Of a DNA stretch of 64,000 nt, positions 24,656-34,641 are shown piece after piece. This stretch comes from Oscheius dolichura (taxonomy: Eukaryota; Nematoda; Chromadorea; Rhabditida; Rhabditidae), in assembly GCA_932521035.1 (NCBI GenBank), contig OW051494.1:5318001-5382000 (forward strand), read 5' to 3'. The notes under the pieces are model-generated. The model did not search any database, had not been told where the DNA came from, and was given only the letters and a program-made list of their open reading frames with translations. Every line of letters starts with the position of its first letter. Position 1 is the stretch's first letter. Position numbers and translations under genes: made by a program.

Positions 24656-26790
24656 ATGACACCCCCTCTATTCCTAGTTTTTTCCTCTCTCCCTTTTGTT
24701 CTTGGCCAATTTTCACAGGTGCCGCCCGTTTCTTTGCCTCAGGTACGTACGCTTCGTCTCCCTCTTACCGTCTCATAATCTGCTCATTTCAAAAGTTCAA
24801 AATATTAATCCTTTTGTACTTTTCGATATCTATTTTATCGATCATAAGATATTTTTAAAGTCATGAATAGAAAAGGGAAGAGAAGGGGGCAGAGACGTAG
24901 CAGAAATTGGCCAATTCAGAACTCCGGCCTTTCTAGCCATGACACGTTTAAGAACTGGATTGAATTAGAATTCAACCAGTTCAGAACATCCAAATTAGAA
25001 CTTGTCAGGTCAGAAGTATCCTAATCCAGAAACGGTCGAATCACCTTTGGAACGATTTAGAACTGGTCAATTCCGAACTGGGACGAATTGGAACTTTTTT
25101 TCCCGCAATTTTCCGTTTCTTGTGCGTATTTTTGGAGAATAATCAAGAAAATGTAATAATTAAAAAAATCAACCTGTAAAATATTTATGCAAAAAGACAA
25201 TAAACATGAATTACAATTTTGTGCGAAGAGCAGTGGATCTAGGTTAGTCTTTTTCAACTTCATAGAATAACCTCCTATCACTCTCATTTCTCTAATATTG
25301 AGGACCATAATGACGATAGAATCTGTGAGAAGTCATTCAAAGGGGACACTAAGAAATTAAAAAACACAAATAAATACGCAAATAAAAAGCGAAAATGGAT
25401 TAAAAAAAGTTCCAATCCGTCCCAGTTCTGAAGTGACCGGTTCTGGACTGTCCCGGTGTTGACGCGTCCATTTCTGACCAGTTCCAGTTATTTTTCGACC
25501 AGTTCTCAATTGAGCCATTTCTAATTTGGAAGTTCTGAACTGGTTGAATTCTAATTCAATCCAGTTCTTAAACGTGTCATGGCTAGAAAGGCCGGAGTTC
25601 TGAATCAGCCAATTTCTGCTACGTCTCTGCCCCGAAGAGAAGTATCCGTTTAGTTTTTAAAAGTTAATGAAGTAAAAAGTTGAAGTTCTTTTGTAAACAT
25701 GACGTGGCGAGTATAAGATAATGTCAACAGAGTGCTCTCCCGGCAAATGATCACATCTTTCCTCGTTTCAGTGTCAATGTATCCCGGACCCCCAGGCGGG
25801 TTGTGTCCAGTACGACAGCCGATTCCAGGTGACCCCTCTCCCGCCATCCCCTTATTCCCATTACAGGCTACCACCCTGGATGAGGCTATGTCTAGTTTCC
25901 CCGATTTGACACTGGAAAGGAATGAGACGTCTCCCGACCCCACCCTCGAGGTTAGCCCCTGTCTCCCTCTAACCTCCGTAAACTTAAGCAAGCCCAAGCC
26001 ATGTGTACCACCCAAGAGTGTATAGACTGCCAGAACGATCTCAACTACCGATTGAAAAAGGTACGGTCCGGAGACGACTCCCCCGAGAAGAGTCTTCCAG
26101 GTCGGATTGCTCCCGTTGGGATTAGGAGAAGTCCTCCCCCCGACTCAGAACCTTACAAGTACCTGTAGAAAGTACAAATTTTCGGGAAATGAGGAGGGAG
26201 TCTACGAGAAGGACGAGCCACACGCTTTGAGTGAGGAGTGTACCTAACCCGAAGTGCGACTAACCCTTTCAGCATTTAAAGCGGACGACGATGATTCAGA
26301 CGAGTCGAGCGAGGACAGCGGCGAGAAGCAGCAGAAGAAGACCAAGAAACGAGAAAAGAAGCACGACAGGGGGAAGAGACAGGCCGTCGGCAGCACTGTC
26401 ACCATTGTCGGTAGGGTAATTGCTCTACTTTTTAGAGGGAGACAAGTTTAGGCCAGCGGTACACGTTGTCCTGCTCGGCCAAGGGGATAGCCACCGACAG
26501 CACCGGACTTGTGTCCCTGTGTTCGACCTGCTGGGTGTGGAGGAGACTGCCCGATAACTATTCCCCCCAGTACATCAACGAGCTCGTCTGTGACCAGTCC
26601 GACGGGGCCTGTCTCAGTGGTTTGTTCCCTCTCTTTTCTCCGGAATCTCCTCTTCTCAGGGTACGCGACTTGTGGCATCGGACACCGTTCAGTCGACGTG
26701 GTTCAGATCAACGGAAACACGAAGACCACCGTGTCCATCTCAGCCGGCAGTTTCTGTGAGTGTAAGGTTTCGGTAAGAGGAGGAGATTAG
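24656..26790 (+). CDS. Secreted cystine-knot ligand precursor (noggin/Trunk/PTTH-like, or IL-17-like)
   Basis: Eight exons (24656-24742, 25772-25828, 25867-25950, 25989-26060, 26101-26230, 26273-26410, 26452-26619, 26660-26790) join in frame to 288 residues. MTPPLFLVFSSLPFVLG is a signal peptide. A Cys-containing pro-region and an acidic then Lys-rich linker lead to a furin-type site HDRGKRQAVG at about residue 155. The C-terminal ~130 residues hold CSTCWVWRRLPDNYSPQYI, NELVCDQSDGACLSGYATC and a terminal FCECKV. The W-x-(6)-Y-x-P-x-Y-I-x-x-x-x-C arrangement ending in C-x-C resembles noggin, Trunk and PTTH cystine knots; IL-17-type ligands share a similar outline. Intron 1 (1,029 bp) contains the foldback element. 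Most likely a secreted signalling dimer; family placement is inference. Confidence 0.7.
24886..25633. mobile_element. 748-bp foldback/MULE-like MITE with about 220-bp terminal inverted repeats and 9-bp target duplication
   Basis: The outer ends are GGGGCAGAGACGTAGCAG (from 24886) and its complement ending CTACGTCTCTGCCCC at 25633. The first ~105 bases match the last ~105 almost perfectly as inverted repeats, and similarity continues with decay to about 25105 and 25405. The 9-bp sequence GAAGAGAAG flanks both ends (24877-24885, 25634-25642), a clean target-site duplication. The inner 300 bases are AT-rich and carry no transposase. Long inverted repeats with 9-bp duplications fit Mutator-like elements; the absence of coding capacity makes it non-autonomous. 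It sits inside intron 1 of the cystine-knot gene, and the high identity of its arms suggests a recent insertion. Confidence 0.88.
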
Positions 26791-27171
26791 GGGGGAAGAC
26801 AGGGAGGGTTGCAGAGGACGAGTGCCTTGCTCTCGCTGGTGACGGGGAACACGACCACCACCGTAATGCCGCTCCTCGGAATGCCGCCTGTCCCGGGAGG
26901 ATGATCCTCCTCAACGGCCAATCTCCCATCCCCAATCCAATATATTCTTGCCTTGTACTTATACCTTTGTTATTTATAAAGAGAACGAATTCTGATGAAG
27001 GGGAGGGGCACAAATAGCTTTATTAAAACACAAAATATAAAAACAGTTACTCGTCTATCGGTGGTGTGCAAGCTCAAAGAATCACCAAAAATTGCACGAA
27101 AAGAAATCTGTAAGACTCTCGAGGAAAGGCAGTGGGCGAAGGAATCAAATGCGGAAATGGAGAGAGAGGGC

Positions 27172-28385
27172 TCAACGGAGGATCTGTAGAAGAAGGAAAA
27201 CTATGGAGGAGGGGAGGAGGAGCGGGGCGGAGTTCACCGGGGCGATGGTCGCCTCGGCACTCTTCTGCTGGGCTATCGACCGAACCGATCTGAATCTCCT
27301 TTTGGAATCCGAGAGGAAGGGGACTGACTTGTTATCAGGCCAAAAAACATAATTGCAGAAGTCCTGGGACTCGCATCCGCAGATGCGGACAGGGGCGCCA
27401 CTCTTGGAGGTCTTGTTCCGACAGGAGCCATCCTGAAATGGGGGGATCTGTCCGGGAGGAGACGGGCAAACCTTTAAGCCCTTTGTATGACATGTATAAT
27501 GGACTCCCATGCTGGGGTGTTGAAGCATCAGACACGCTGAAAAACATAATAATGTTTTTAGTCTTTTCTTGTCGCCGTGCCGGTTCATCCCTGATTAGAC
27601 GCGGCTGGCCAAGGTGGGCGAGAGAACGAAACTTCTACGAAACATAAACTAATCGAATTTGTGAAATCGAGCGGGGCAACGGGGCTTTCCTGACGTCGGC
27701 CCCTCCCAGACCCCAGAAGGATTGGCTCTCGCCAGGGGGTCGGTCTTGTTTATAGCCACCAGACGAATCCCACAATAATACACCCGAATGGACATCGATC
27801 GACCGGGCCCCCTTCAATTAACAAATTGACACACCTGGGAGCCCTAGGAATTCATAATAAGGCCGCCTCCCGGACAGAGATAATCCAGGTTCTCCCGGAA
27901 GAGTATCCGTGACGTGGGGGCCATGCATGTCCTCGACCAACTGGCCCAATAAAAACAGCTGATGGCACCCCGCACCCATCCGCCATCCGTCATTTTCTAC
28001 GCCGGATTAAAAAAGAAGCACCCTGCGCAGCGCGGTTCTCGGTGACTTTGTCTATTGCGAGAAATGAAGTGGATTCTGTGACGGCTATAAATTGTCGCGA
28101 AGGTCGTCTCAAACGGGGGGAGAGAGAGGAAACGCCGCCAACTTTTTGAGGAGGAGGGGAACAGATGGCCGGGGCCTTTAACTTGGCCGTAACTCTCCCG
28201 AAAATTAGGACTCACAGCCTCCCTCCATCTCGCAGACTCCGTCGTAGCAGGTCACCGTCTCCGACTCCTTCGTACATTTACATTTGATGGCCTCGGCAAC
28301 CGAGAGAAACAGCAGAAATAGACAGAATATTATCTGGAAGGGTTGGGTTGGAGGGGAGGAGGCGGCCTACCTCTCGCGGGTCCAT
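27172..28385 (-). CDS. Ly6/activin-receptor-like three-finger GPI-anchored protein
   Basis: Four exons (28385-28371, 28333-28216, 27536-27472, 27432-27172) join in frame to 152 residues. MDPRE is followed by a hydrophobic signal segment IIFCLFLLFLSVAEA. The ectodomain starts IKCKCTKESETVTC and continues with GVCEMEGGSCLM, YTCHTKG, DGSCRN and the closing ICGCESQDFCN, the C-x-C...DxCN pattern of three-finger and TGF-beta-receptor ectodomains. A spacer leads to a C-terminal hydrophobic tail LLLPSSIVFLLLQIL, typical of GPI attachment, and there is no kinase domain. It is likely a cell-surface co-receptor or ion-channel modulator. Intron 2 (27537-28215) is 679 bp, about fifteen times the local norm. 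Confidence 0.75.
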
Positions 28386-31300
28386 ATTGTGACTAGAGGT
28401 GTTTTGGGAGGGAACTGAAAGACGAGAACTGGATTAGGAAGGGGACGAGAGGATAGGAAGCGGTAGGGAGAGAATGAGGAGGAGGAGCTGGGATTAGGAG
28501 AGCCTCGATCACGTTGCTCAGCTGTTGCAAAAGATAAGATGGGCAGACGAGAGGGGAAACGAATTTAACCGGGGACACGAGTTGTCAAACAGAGTCAAAC
28601 GAGGCACACCTCCCGGGGAACATCCTTAATTATGGAGGGGCGCGGCTAATCTGGGTCAAGAGACTCGAACCGTGAAATTGACGACGATAGCCAGAGAAAG
28701 TTGTCAGCTGTTGGCATCCTCCTCGGGAGAGGGAGGATATAAATGGAAAACAGTCAGAACAGGGCGCCAAATGTGCTCAGCCGCCTGGTCCACCACTGAA
28801 AGGCCCCGCCTCCCGCCGTCCCCCGTTCCCGAAAACAATGACTGACCTACGGCACGTACAGGCCGAGAGACACGGACCCATGGAGATCCGTGTTTGCGGA
28901 ATACGCCCCGAGTGTTATAATCCGACAGGACCAAACAGAGCGACGGCGGCGGCTTGACCCCCCGGGCGGATTAAGCAAATGTAACTGATTTTAATCGATG
29001 GCGAGGACGGCCTGAATATGTCAGTAATGAGGGGGGTGATGTTATTTCCTAGGAAACAGGTGGCCGAGCACATTGGAACATGAAAAAACTCGCTGTAAAC
29101 TCGACTGCTCCCGAGTCCATATAGCTCATTTAGAGTTAAGCCCGGACCCACTTGGACAGATTATTCTGGAGCTGCGTCTGGCAGGATGGGAGGAGAGAGG
29201 GAGGTCTCGTACTCGAGACGGGGAGGACAGATGTTTTCTGGGGGAGGAGGAGGGGCATTCACCTGGTGGAAAGTACGAACAACGGGGAAATGAGAGGGTT
29301 ATCTGGGGAGGGAGGGGAACAGGCCAGGGGAGAAGTCGACCGAATATCCGGGGGCTATTGAAGGAGGCAACCACGGGACACCACAACAACCAAGGCCATT
29401 AGAGAGGGCAGGAATATCTTTTAATTTGTTTGTTCTTGTGGTGTCTCTCATTTTGACGGGAGGACAGAAAGGAGCTCTTCCTGCCAAACAGGGCTATTTC
29501 GACTGGGAGAGGAAGAAGATCTCATATGCCACGTTTGGCGTGACCAGAGGGAGGAGGACAGCCGTGGGACAGGACACGCATAAACTATCCGTCTCCTGAA
29601 CTCCCGGGATTTATCTCTCTTCGAAGAGCATTAGGGAAATTGAAAAAGGAGGAAACTGAGGAGGGAGGAGGTGGCATAATGTGGCCATTTACATAGTTAT
29701 CCATCCACCGGAAACGCCTTTTGGAGGGAGATGCCCCCTTTAATTGAACGGGACGAGTGACCAAGTCGTATATTGAGGCAATTTAAAGGCAGGACTTCTT
29801 TGACCTCCTCTAAAGGAGGCGACTACTGCCGTCGCCTGCAGACATGTAATCCGATCTGCTCCTGAATTTTCGTCTTCCCCACCACAAACCGCCTTTTCAA
29901 CGTGTTGTAACCAAAACAAAGAGACCCCCTCTGGGCCAGAAGGGGGACCCCGACCCCCTTGGGTAAGGGGGGCCGAGGGAGTACCTGATGATTGGATCTC
30001 TCGCGCATTACTTCTTCTTTGCTCACGCGTCATTTGCCATTCGGCCGTAGTCTTCTTCCATTTCCTGGACCCTAATCCAGGCATTGGGTTTCACTTCAAT
30101 TGAGATTTGTCTCGCTGCCTACCCAAAACACGACCGGGGGAGTAAAAAAGGGGGCTCTTAGAGGTGCGCTGAGCTGTGTACTGAGAGGGGCTGAGTCAGC
30201 CGGGTGGAGGGGGAGACAGTCCTCAAAAAGGAAAGGAACAGAGGTTGATCAAACAGGCGTTGAGAGCCAACGAGGCCAATTTGGAAATGGAGCCGGTCTT
30301 TTTTAGAGGAGCCAACGATATCAAACCAATCAACTCCGGAAGACAATTGGGGGGGGGGGGGGGGGCGGAAGTGGGGAAAGGGACTCGGGGAGAAGACAGT
30401 AGCCATAGAGCAGACGAGCTGAATCACCGACGAATTCGGAAACATCCGTACGAGAATGACTATTATCACGTTACGTACTTCAGCTGGAAAAGCAACTTCG
30501 AGGAATGCCACTCGGCCGAGAGTGTCCTTCGTCAGGGAGAGGACCGGAGTTCAGAGGACAGGCGGACAGTGGCTACACTCTGTCTACATTGTAATGATGT
30601 TCTTTTATTTGGGAGACACCTTCCTCTACCCGAGAACACAACAAGGACAGGGAGGAATACGAACGAAGACGAAAGAATCCTTGTCGTCCCAACCATTCGT
30701 CTTCCCGTGTCTCACCGTCTGCCCGTATCTCCCCTTCTTATTGTTCTTCTCGTTTAATGTCTTCCCCATTCGAGCGTGTAGTCCCGTCATTCTATGAATA
30801 AGTAATTCCAAAAACTAGAACCCGTAGCTGATGTGTACAGGAGACCGAACGTCACTCCTCCAAATAGCAGGCTGCAGTCCCTGCTATTTCGACCCCATTC
30901 CACTTGAAATTCTACGATGGCTACATTTGTTCTTTTGGCCGTGGGTGCGGAAGTTTGTCATTCTTCTTCTTTTTTTGTGGAATACGATACGAAGCGAAAC
31001 GGTTAATGGATGCGCGACTCTGACGCAAATTGGGCGCAATCTGAAAAGGCAAAAGCCCTGGGAGAGATTTACTACTACGAACATCTCCGAGCTGTGGGCG
31101 GCCGAGCGCCTTCGGTTAACCGAGCATAAATGCTCTGGTCAGTTCCACCCCCGGCTGTCTGTCCCCTATTGTCTCAAGTTATTCTCGGGGGAGGCCAGCT
31201 ACAGGAGGTGACATCAGGCAGAGAGACTCATCCATCCGGGGTATCCGTCTTCCCTGCTCCTCTTTTAGAATATGACGATCCATCTGACTGAGATAGGTGT

Positions 31301-33617
31301 GAGTTGTGTTTGTCTGCCCCCTCTTTCCTAGTGGAAGATAACAAAAATGTAAAAGAGCCGGCCTCCCCCAAATTGGTCTAATTGTCGTAAACTTCCCGTC
31401 GTCATCGCCGCCTCTTCGTTCCTCCTGTACCCATCCTGCTCCCGGGGCGTCCCCCTTGTTATGATGTTAATTACACGTGCCACTCGTTGACTCATCTGAC
31501 AATTTCCTTCCACCCCCCGTTTCCTCTACGCTACTCCAATTTAAACCTTCCCACCGTAGGTCACTCCCCGGTTATATTCTGGGCAGCCACCAAAGACCGG
31601 CCGGCTGACCCCTAGCTCCCTTTCTTTTTGTCTCCCTCGTTGTCCATCAACAGACCCTCTCCCATCCAAAATATCCTCCTTCTGTTTTGCCTATTCCCCT
31701 TCTCCCTATTATAACCCATTGTGTTCTAAATTTATTCCTCCTCCGATGAATCAGTCCCTGCGTCAGATGTAACTTTTTTGGCAGATTACACGGCCCGGTA
31801 GGTCCGGAAATCGTAATATCCGGTGAGCTGGAGAAGCAAAGAGCGCGGGAGGGCCGGCTACCGTAGTTTTTGGAGGAGGGACACCTGGAGAACACTCGAG
31901 AGCATTATTAGATTGAGCACTGACGACAGAGTCCCCATTAGGGGCAGCTGTCTTCGAGGCGAACACCTGTACGGCTCTGGGAATTCCCAGGGATGCCCGT
32001 CTCCCGAAGAGGCTGTCTCGTGATTTGCAGAGCTCGAAATATTTGCGTAGGAGCGGCGACGTAGCCCCGGGCCATCGGATTTGACCCGCTGTTGTAAGCG
32101 TTCTCCCCCCGGCGACCCCCGTCTCGCGTGTCGGCTGACCTTCCACCTCTACAGAAGTGAATAATTCGTGGTGGAGACGACGCTGATTCGGCCATGAGGG
32201 GCAGCTTCGTTTGTAGTCGAGTGGCCAAAAAAGTGTTGATTAGAGTGGGCAGACACCCCCGCCAAGTATTGTTTTTCTGTTTGAATTTGCCGCCACCACC
32301 GGTCATCCCGGATCAGCCTAATCCCATGCACTGAAGCTGTACATCTGTGTCCTCTAGAGACACTCCCGAAAACAAGCCATTTCTTTTGTAGTTGCGACCA
32401 TGGCCGTCCTCCCCCACCCTTTTGTCTCTCCCAGAGACAGACGTCATTTTCAGAGATAGTATTTCCGTGGTATAATTGGGTCGCTCGAGTTTCTTCCTGA
32501 GGATATCCCAATTCTCCTCCCTCTGACCTTCCCCGTCTGATTATGCATTCCCCCTCACATTCCCAGCCACACAGGAAATGGTCCTCTCCCCCCGGTACCC
32601 CCTCCTCCCTCTCGTCTGTTGTTGGTTTTTTCGGGGGGTAGACTCCCCCCTCGGGCTCACTGAGGGGTAAAGACACACTGGTACACATCCGGGCGGCCGC
32701 TGTGACCTGTTTTGGCCCTCTTTGACCTATCGCCCACCTGACCCCCTCCCCCCAAATATCCTCGACTGCTACGTGAGGTCCCTTTGGAGGGGACTCCAGT
32801 TCCGGTAGTTAATGCGTCAAATCCGGAGTGTTCCCTCTCTTTTCTCCTGCCAAAAATGGCAGCTTCCTTGCTGTTTTGGTGTCCCTTTTCCCCCTCATCG
32901 GATCTTTCACCTCATTTCAAATTTCGGTGTAGGAATGGGAAACTAGAGGGCACACGTGTCAGATGATTACGTGTAGCCGGTGTTCTCGTCATCCCCTGTC
33001 ATACTGTAATTAGTTTTGTCGGCTTTTATTAGGGCACGATGTGTTGCACGGCCGGCATACAAGACGAAGGGCTCAAACAGCGTCGGCTTACCCCGTCCCA
33101 CATGTTTTTTAAGGGGCGCCTCCTGTCGACAGTGGCTCAATCAGTCCACTCTCCACGCATAATCCCCTTGTCTTATCCCCTCGTCCAAAACATGCTCATC
33201 TCGTTCATCGTAGTTATTTGCCATCTCCTGCCCCTCTCGGACTGTCCCCCTTCTCGTTCCTCTGTTCCACACCTGCTGATTAGCCTGCTTAATAGGCCTC
33301 CGCGTCTTGTATTATCTGCTTTTCTTAGTCACATTTAAACCCTTATCGGGCCCGCCCCTTCCGGTGTGCCCCTAATTTTTATTGTAAGATTTACACGTGA
33401 AACAGACCCGTCGGCCCCAATCAGGAGCCTCTTCCATTACGGATCTTCCCCTTTTTTCTAGCGGGGGAGACAGTTCTTGTTGGTCTCTCCCCTTTCCCAT
33501 CTCTTACACTCTCCCGTCTACAAGTTTCCTTGGAACCGGGCGCCGCCGGAAATGCCCCTGTCTCTGCTAATTCAATTGCTTCTTCCCTTTCTGCCCCCTT
33601 GCAAGTGTCTCTTTCAG
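28386..33617. other. 5.2-kb non-coding stretch between two divergent secreted-protein genes
   Basis: This is the largest gap in the window. It is GA/CT-rich and contains a G17 run (30349-30365), a perfect TGACTCA (AP-1 type) near 31490, and many short homopurine blocks. Open frames of 110-180 residues occur on both strands (for example 30245-30757 plus, 32149-32688 minus), but they have low-complexity or frame-shadow composition and lack the exon/short-intron structure seen in every confident gene here. It may hold the control regions of the flanking Ly6-like and neuropeptide-like genes; unrecognised small genes cannot be excluded. Confidence 0.45.
30349..30365. repeat. Poly-G tract, 17 bases
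   Basis: Uninterrupted run of 17 G in non-coding DNA, one of three long poly-G tracts in the window. Confidence 0.9.
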
Positions 33618-34179
33618 ATGTGGTTGGTTACTGTAAGCAGTTTCTTGTTGCTGGCCTGGCGGACGTCGGGTCAGCAGCTGTGGCCGAAGGAAGTCATCCT
33701 GGTGCGCAAGTACCCGGTGGATTACCCCGACGAGAAACCAGTGCCGATTCAGGAGCCCCCGCTGAAAAGAGGTAAGTCAAAAACAGACACAAAGGCACCT
33801 GAATAGCACGAGGAAGTGGCCAGAACAAAGGGAGGCCCTTTCAGGTGTGATGTTGCTCCACGGAGGACTGAAGAGAGACGTCTCCGTGTACCCGGCCGCC
33901 GGGTCGGGGATGATGCCCCGGGTACCGTTGAGGGAACCGCCCCTGAAGAGGTAAAGCGACAGGCAGTCGTAGTCAGCGAGCAGTAGTTCCAGGTCGGCCG
34001 ACTACTTCGTCGAGCGGACGATTCGCTCCGAGTACCCCATCGACCTGCTCCGACTCCCGATGAGGGAGCCGCCTCTGGTTAAGCGGTCCGCCGCCTATCC
34101 GCCCTACATGCACATTCCTCTCCGGGAGCCGCCACTCAAACGATCTCTTGAAGCTCTTTTACGACGACGGTCATGGTGA
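33618..34179 (+). CDS. Neuropeptide-like precursor with four EPPL repeats
   Basis: Three exons (33618-33771, 33845-33950, 33993-34179) join in frame to 148 residues. MWLVTVSSFLLLAWRTSG is a signal peptide. Cleavage at dibasic KR sites would release peptides with a shared C-terminus: VPIQEPPL-KR, VPLREPPL-KR, LPMREPPLV-KR and IPLREPPL-KR. A further KR follows VMLLHGGL. No Gly precedes the KR sites, so the peptides would not be amidated. The protein ends SLEALLRRRSW. The acceptor CTTTCAG abuts the ATG directly. The architecture is that of a neuropeptide or peptide-hormone precursor processed in the secretory pathway. I do not recognise the (V/I)PLREPPL family. Confidence 0.82.
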
Positions 34180-34641
34180 CCAGAAGACGGACTGACATAG
34201 ACTACGATCTCTCCCCCGAAAAGATCTCAACTGCGCACTGTGACCTGGTCATATTACATAAATATTGGGTATGTTGTGTGGGACTGTTCGTCTCCCGAAA
34301 TACGTCGACGGCTATTCTGGGCCAGGGGGCATAATGCGTTATAATGGACGGCCATTCAGGGGGTTCCCCCGGGGCAAAGACTACCAATATCACGTGTCGT
34401 TATGACGCAGCCAAATTTATTTATTCTGTTATGACTGCCCCAGGAACACAGGCTGACTCACTCCGTCACTTTGTTCTGAACTGGGTGATACGTAAACAAC
34501 AAGCCCTGATGACAGGAGAGGGTGGATCTTACAGCGGCCGGTGTCATGAGGAGGAAGGATGGCTCGAAGGACAGGTGACCGGACACCACTTCCTAGTTCA
34601 TTCGATTAAACTCGACTCCCGTCTGCCGCTTTCTATGTGCC

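Noticed and set aside
26452-26790. Firm naming of the ligand as IL-17
   Set aside because: The Trp/Tyr-Pro-x-Tyr context fits noggin/Trunk at least as well; the family was left open.
30245-30757. 170-codon plus-strand open frame in the long intergenic stretch
   Set aside because: It crosses the G17 run as poly-Gly, has no signal or domain, and lacks the exon/short-intron structure of confident genes.
32149-32688. 179-codon minus-strand open frame
   Set aside because: Composition is not protein-like, and no family, start context or flanking exon supports it.
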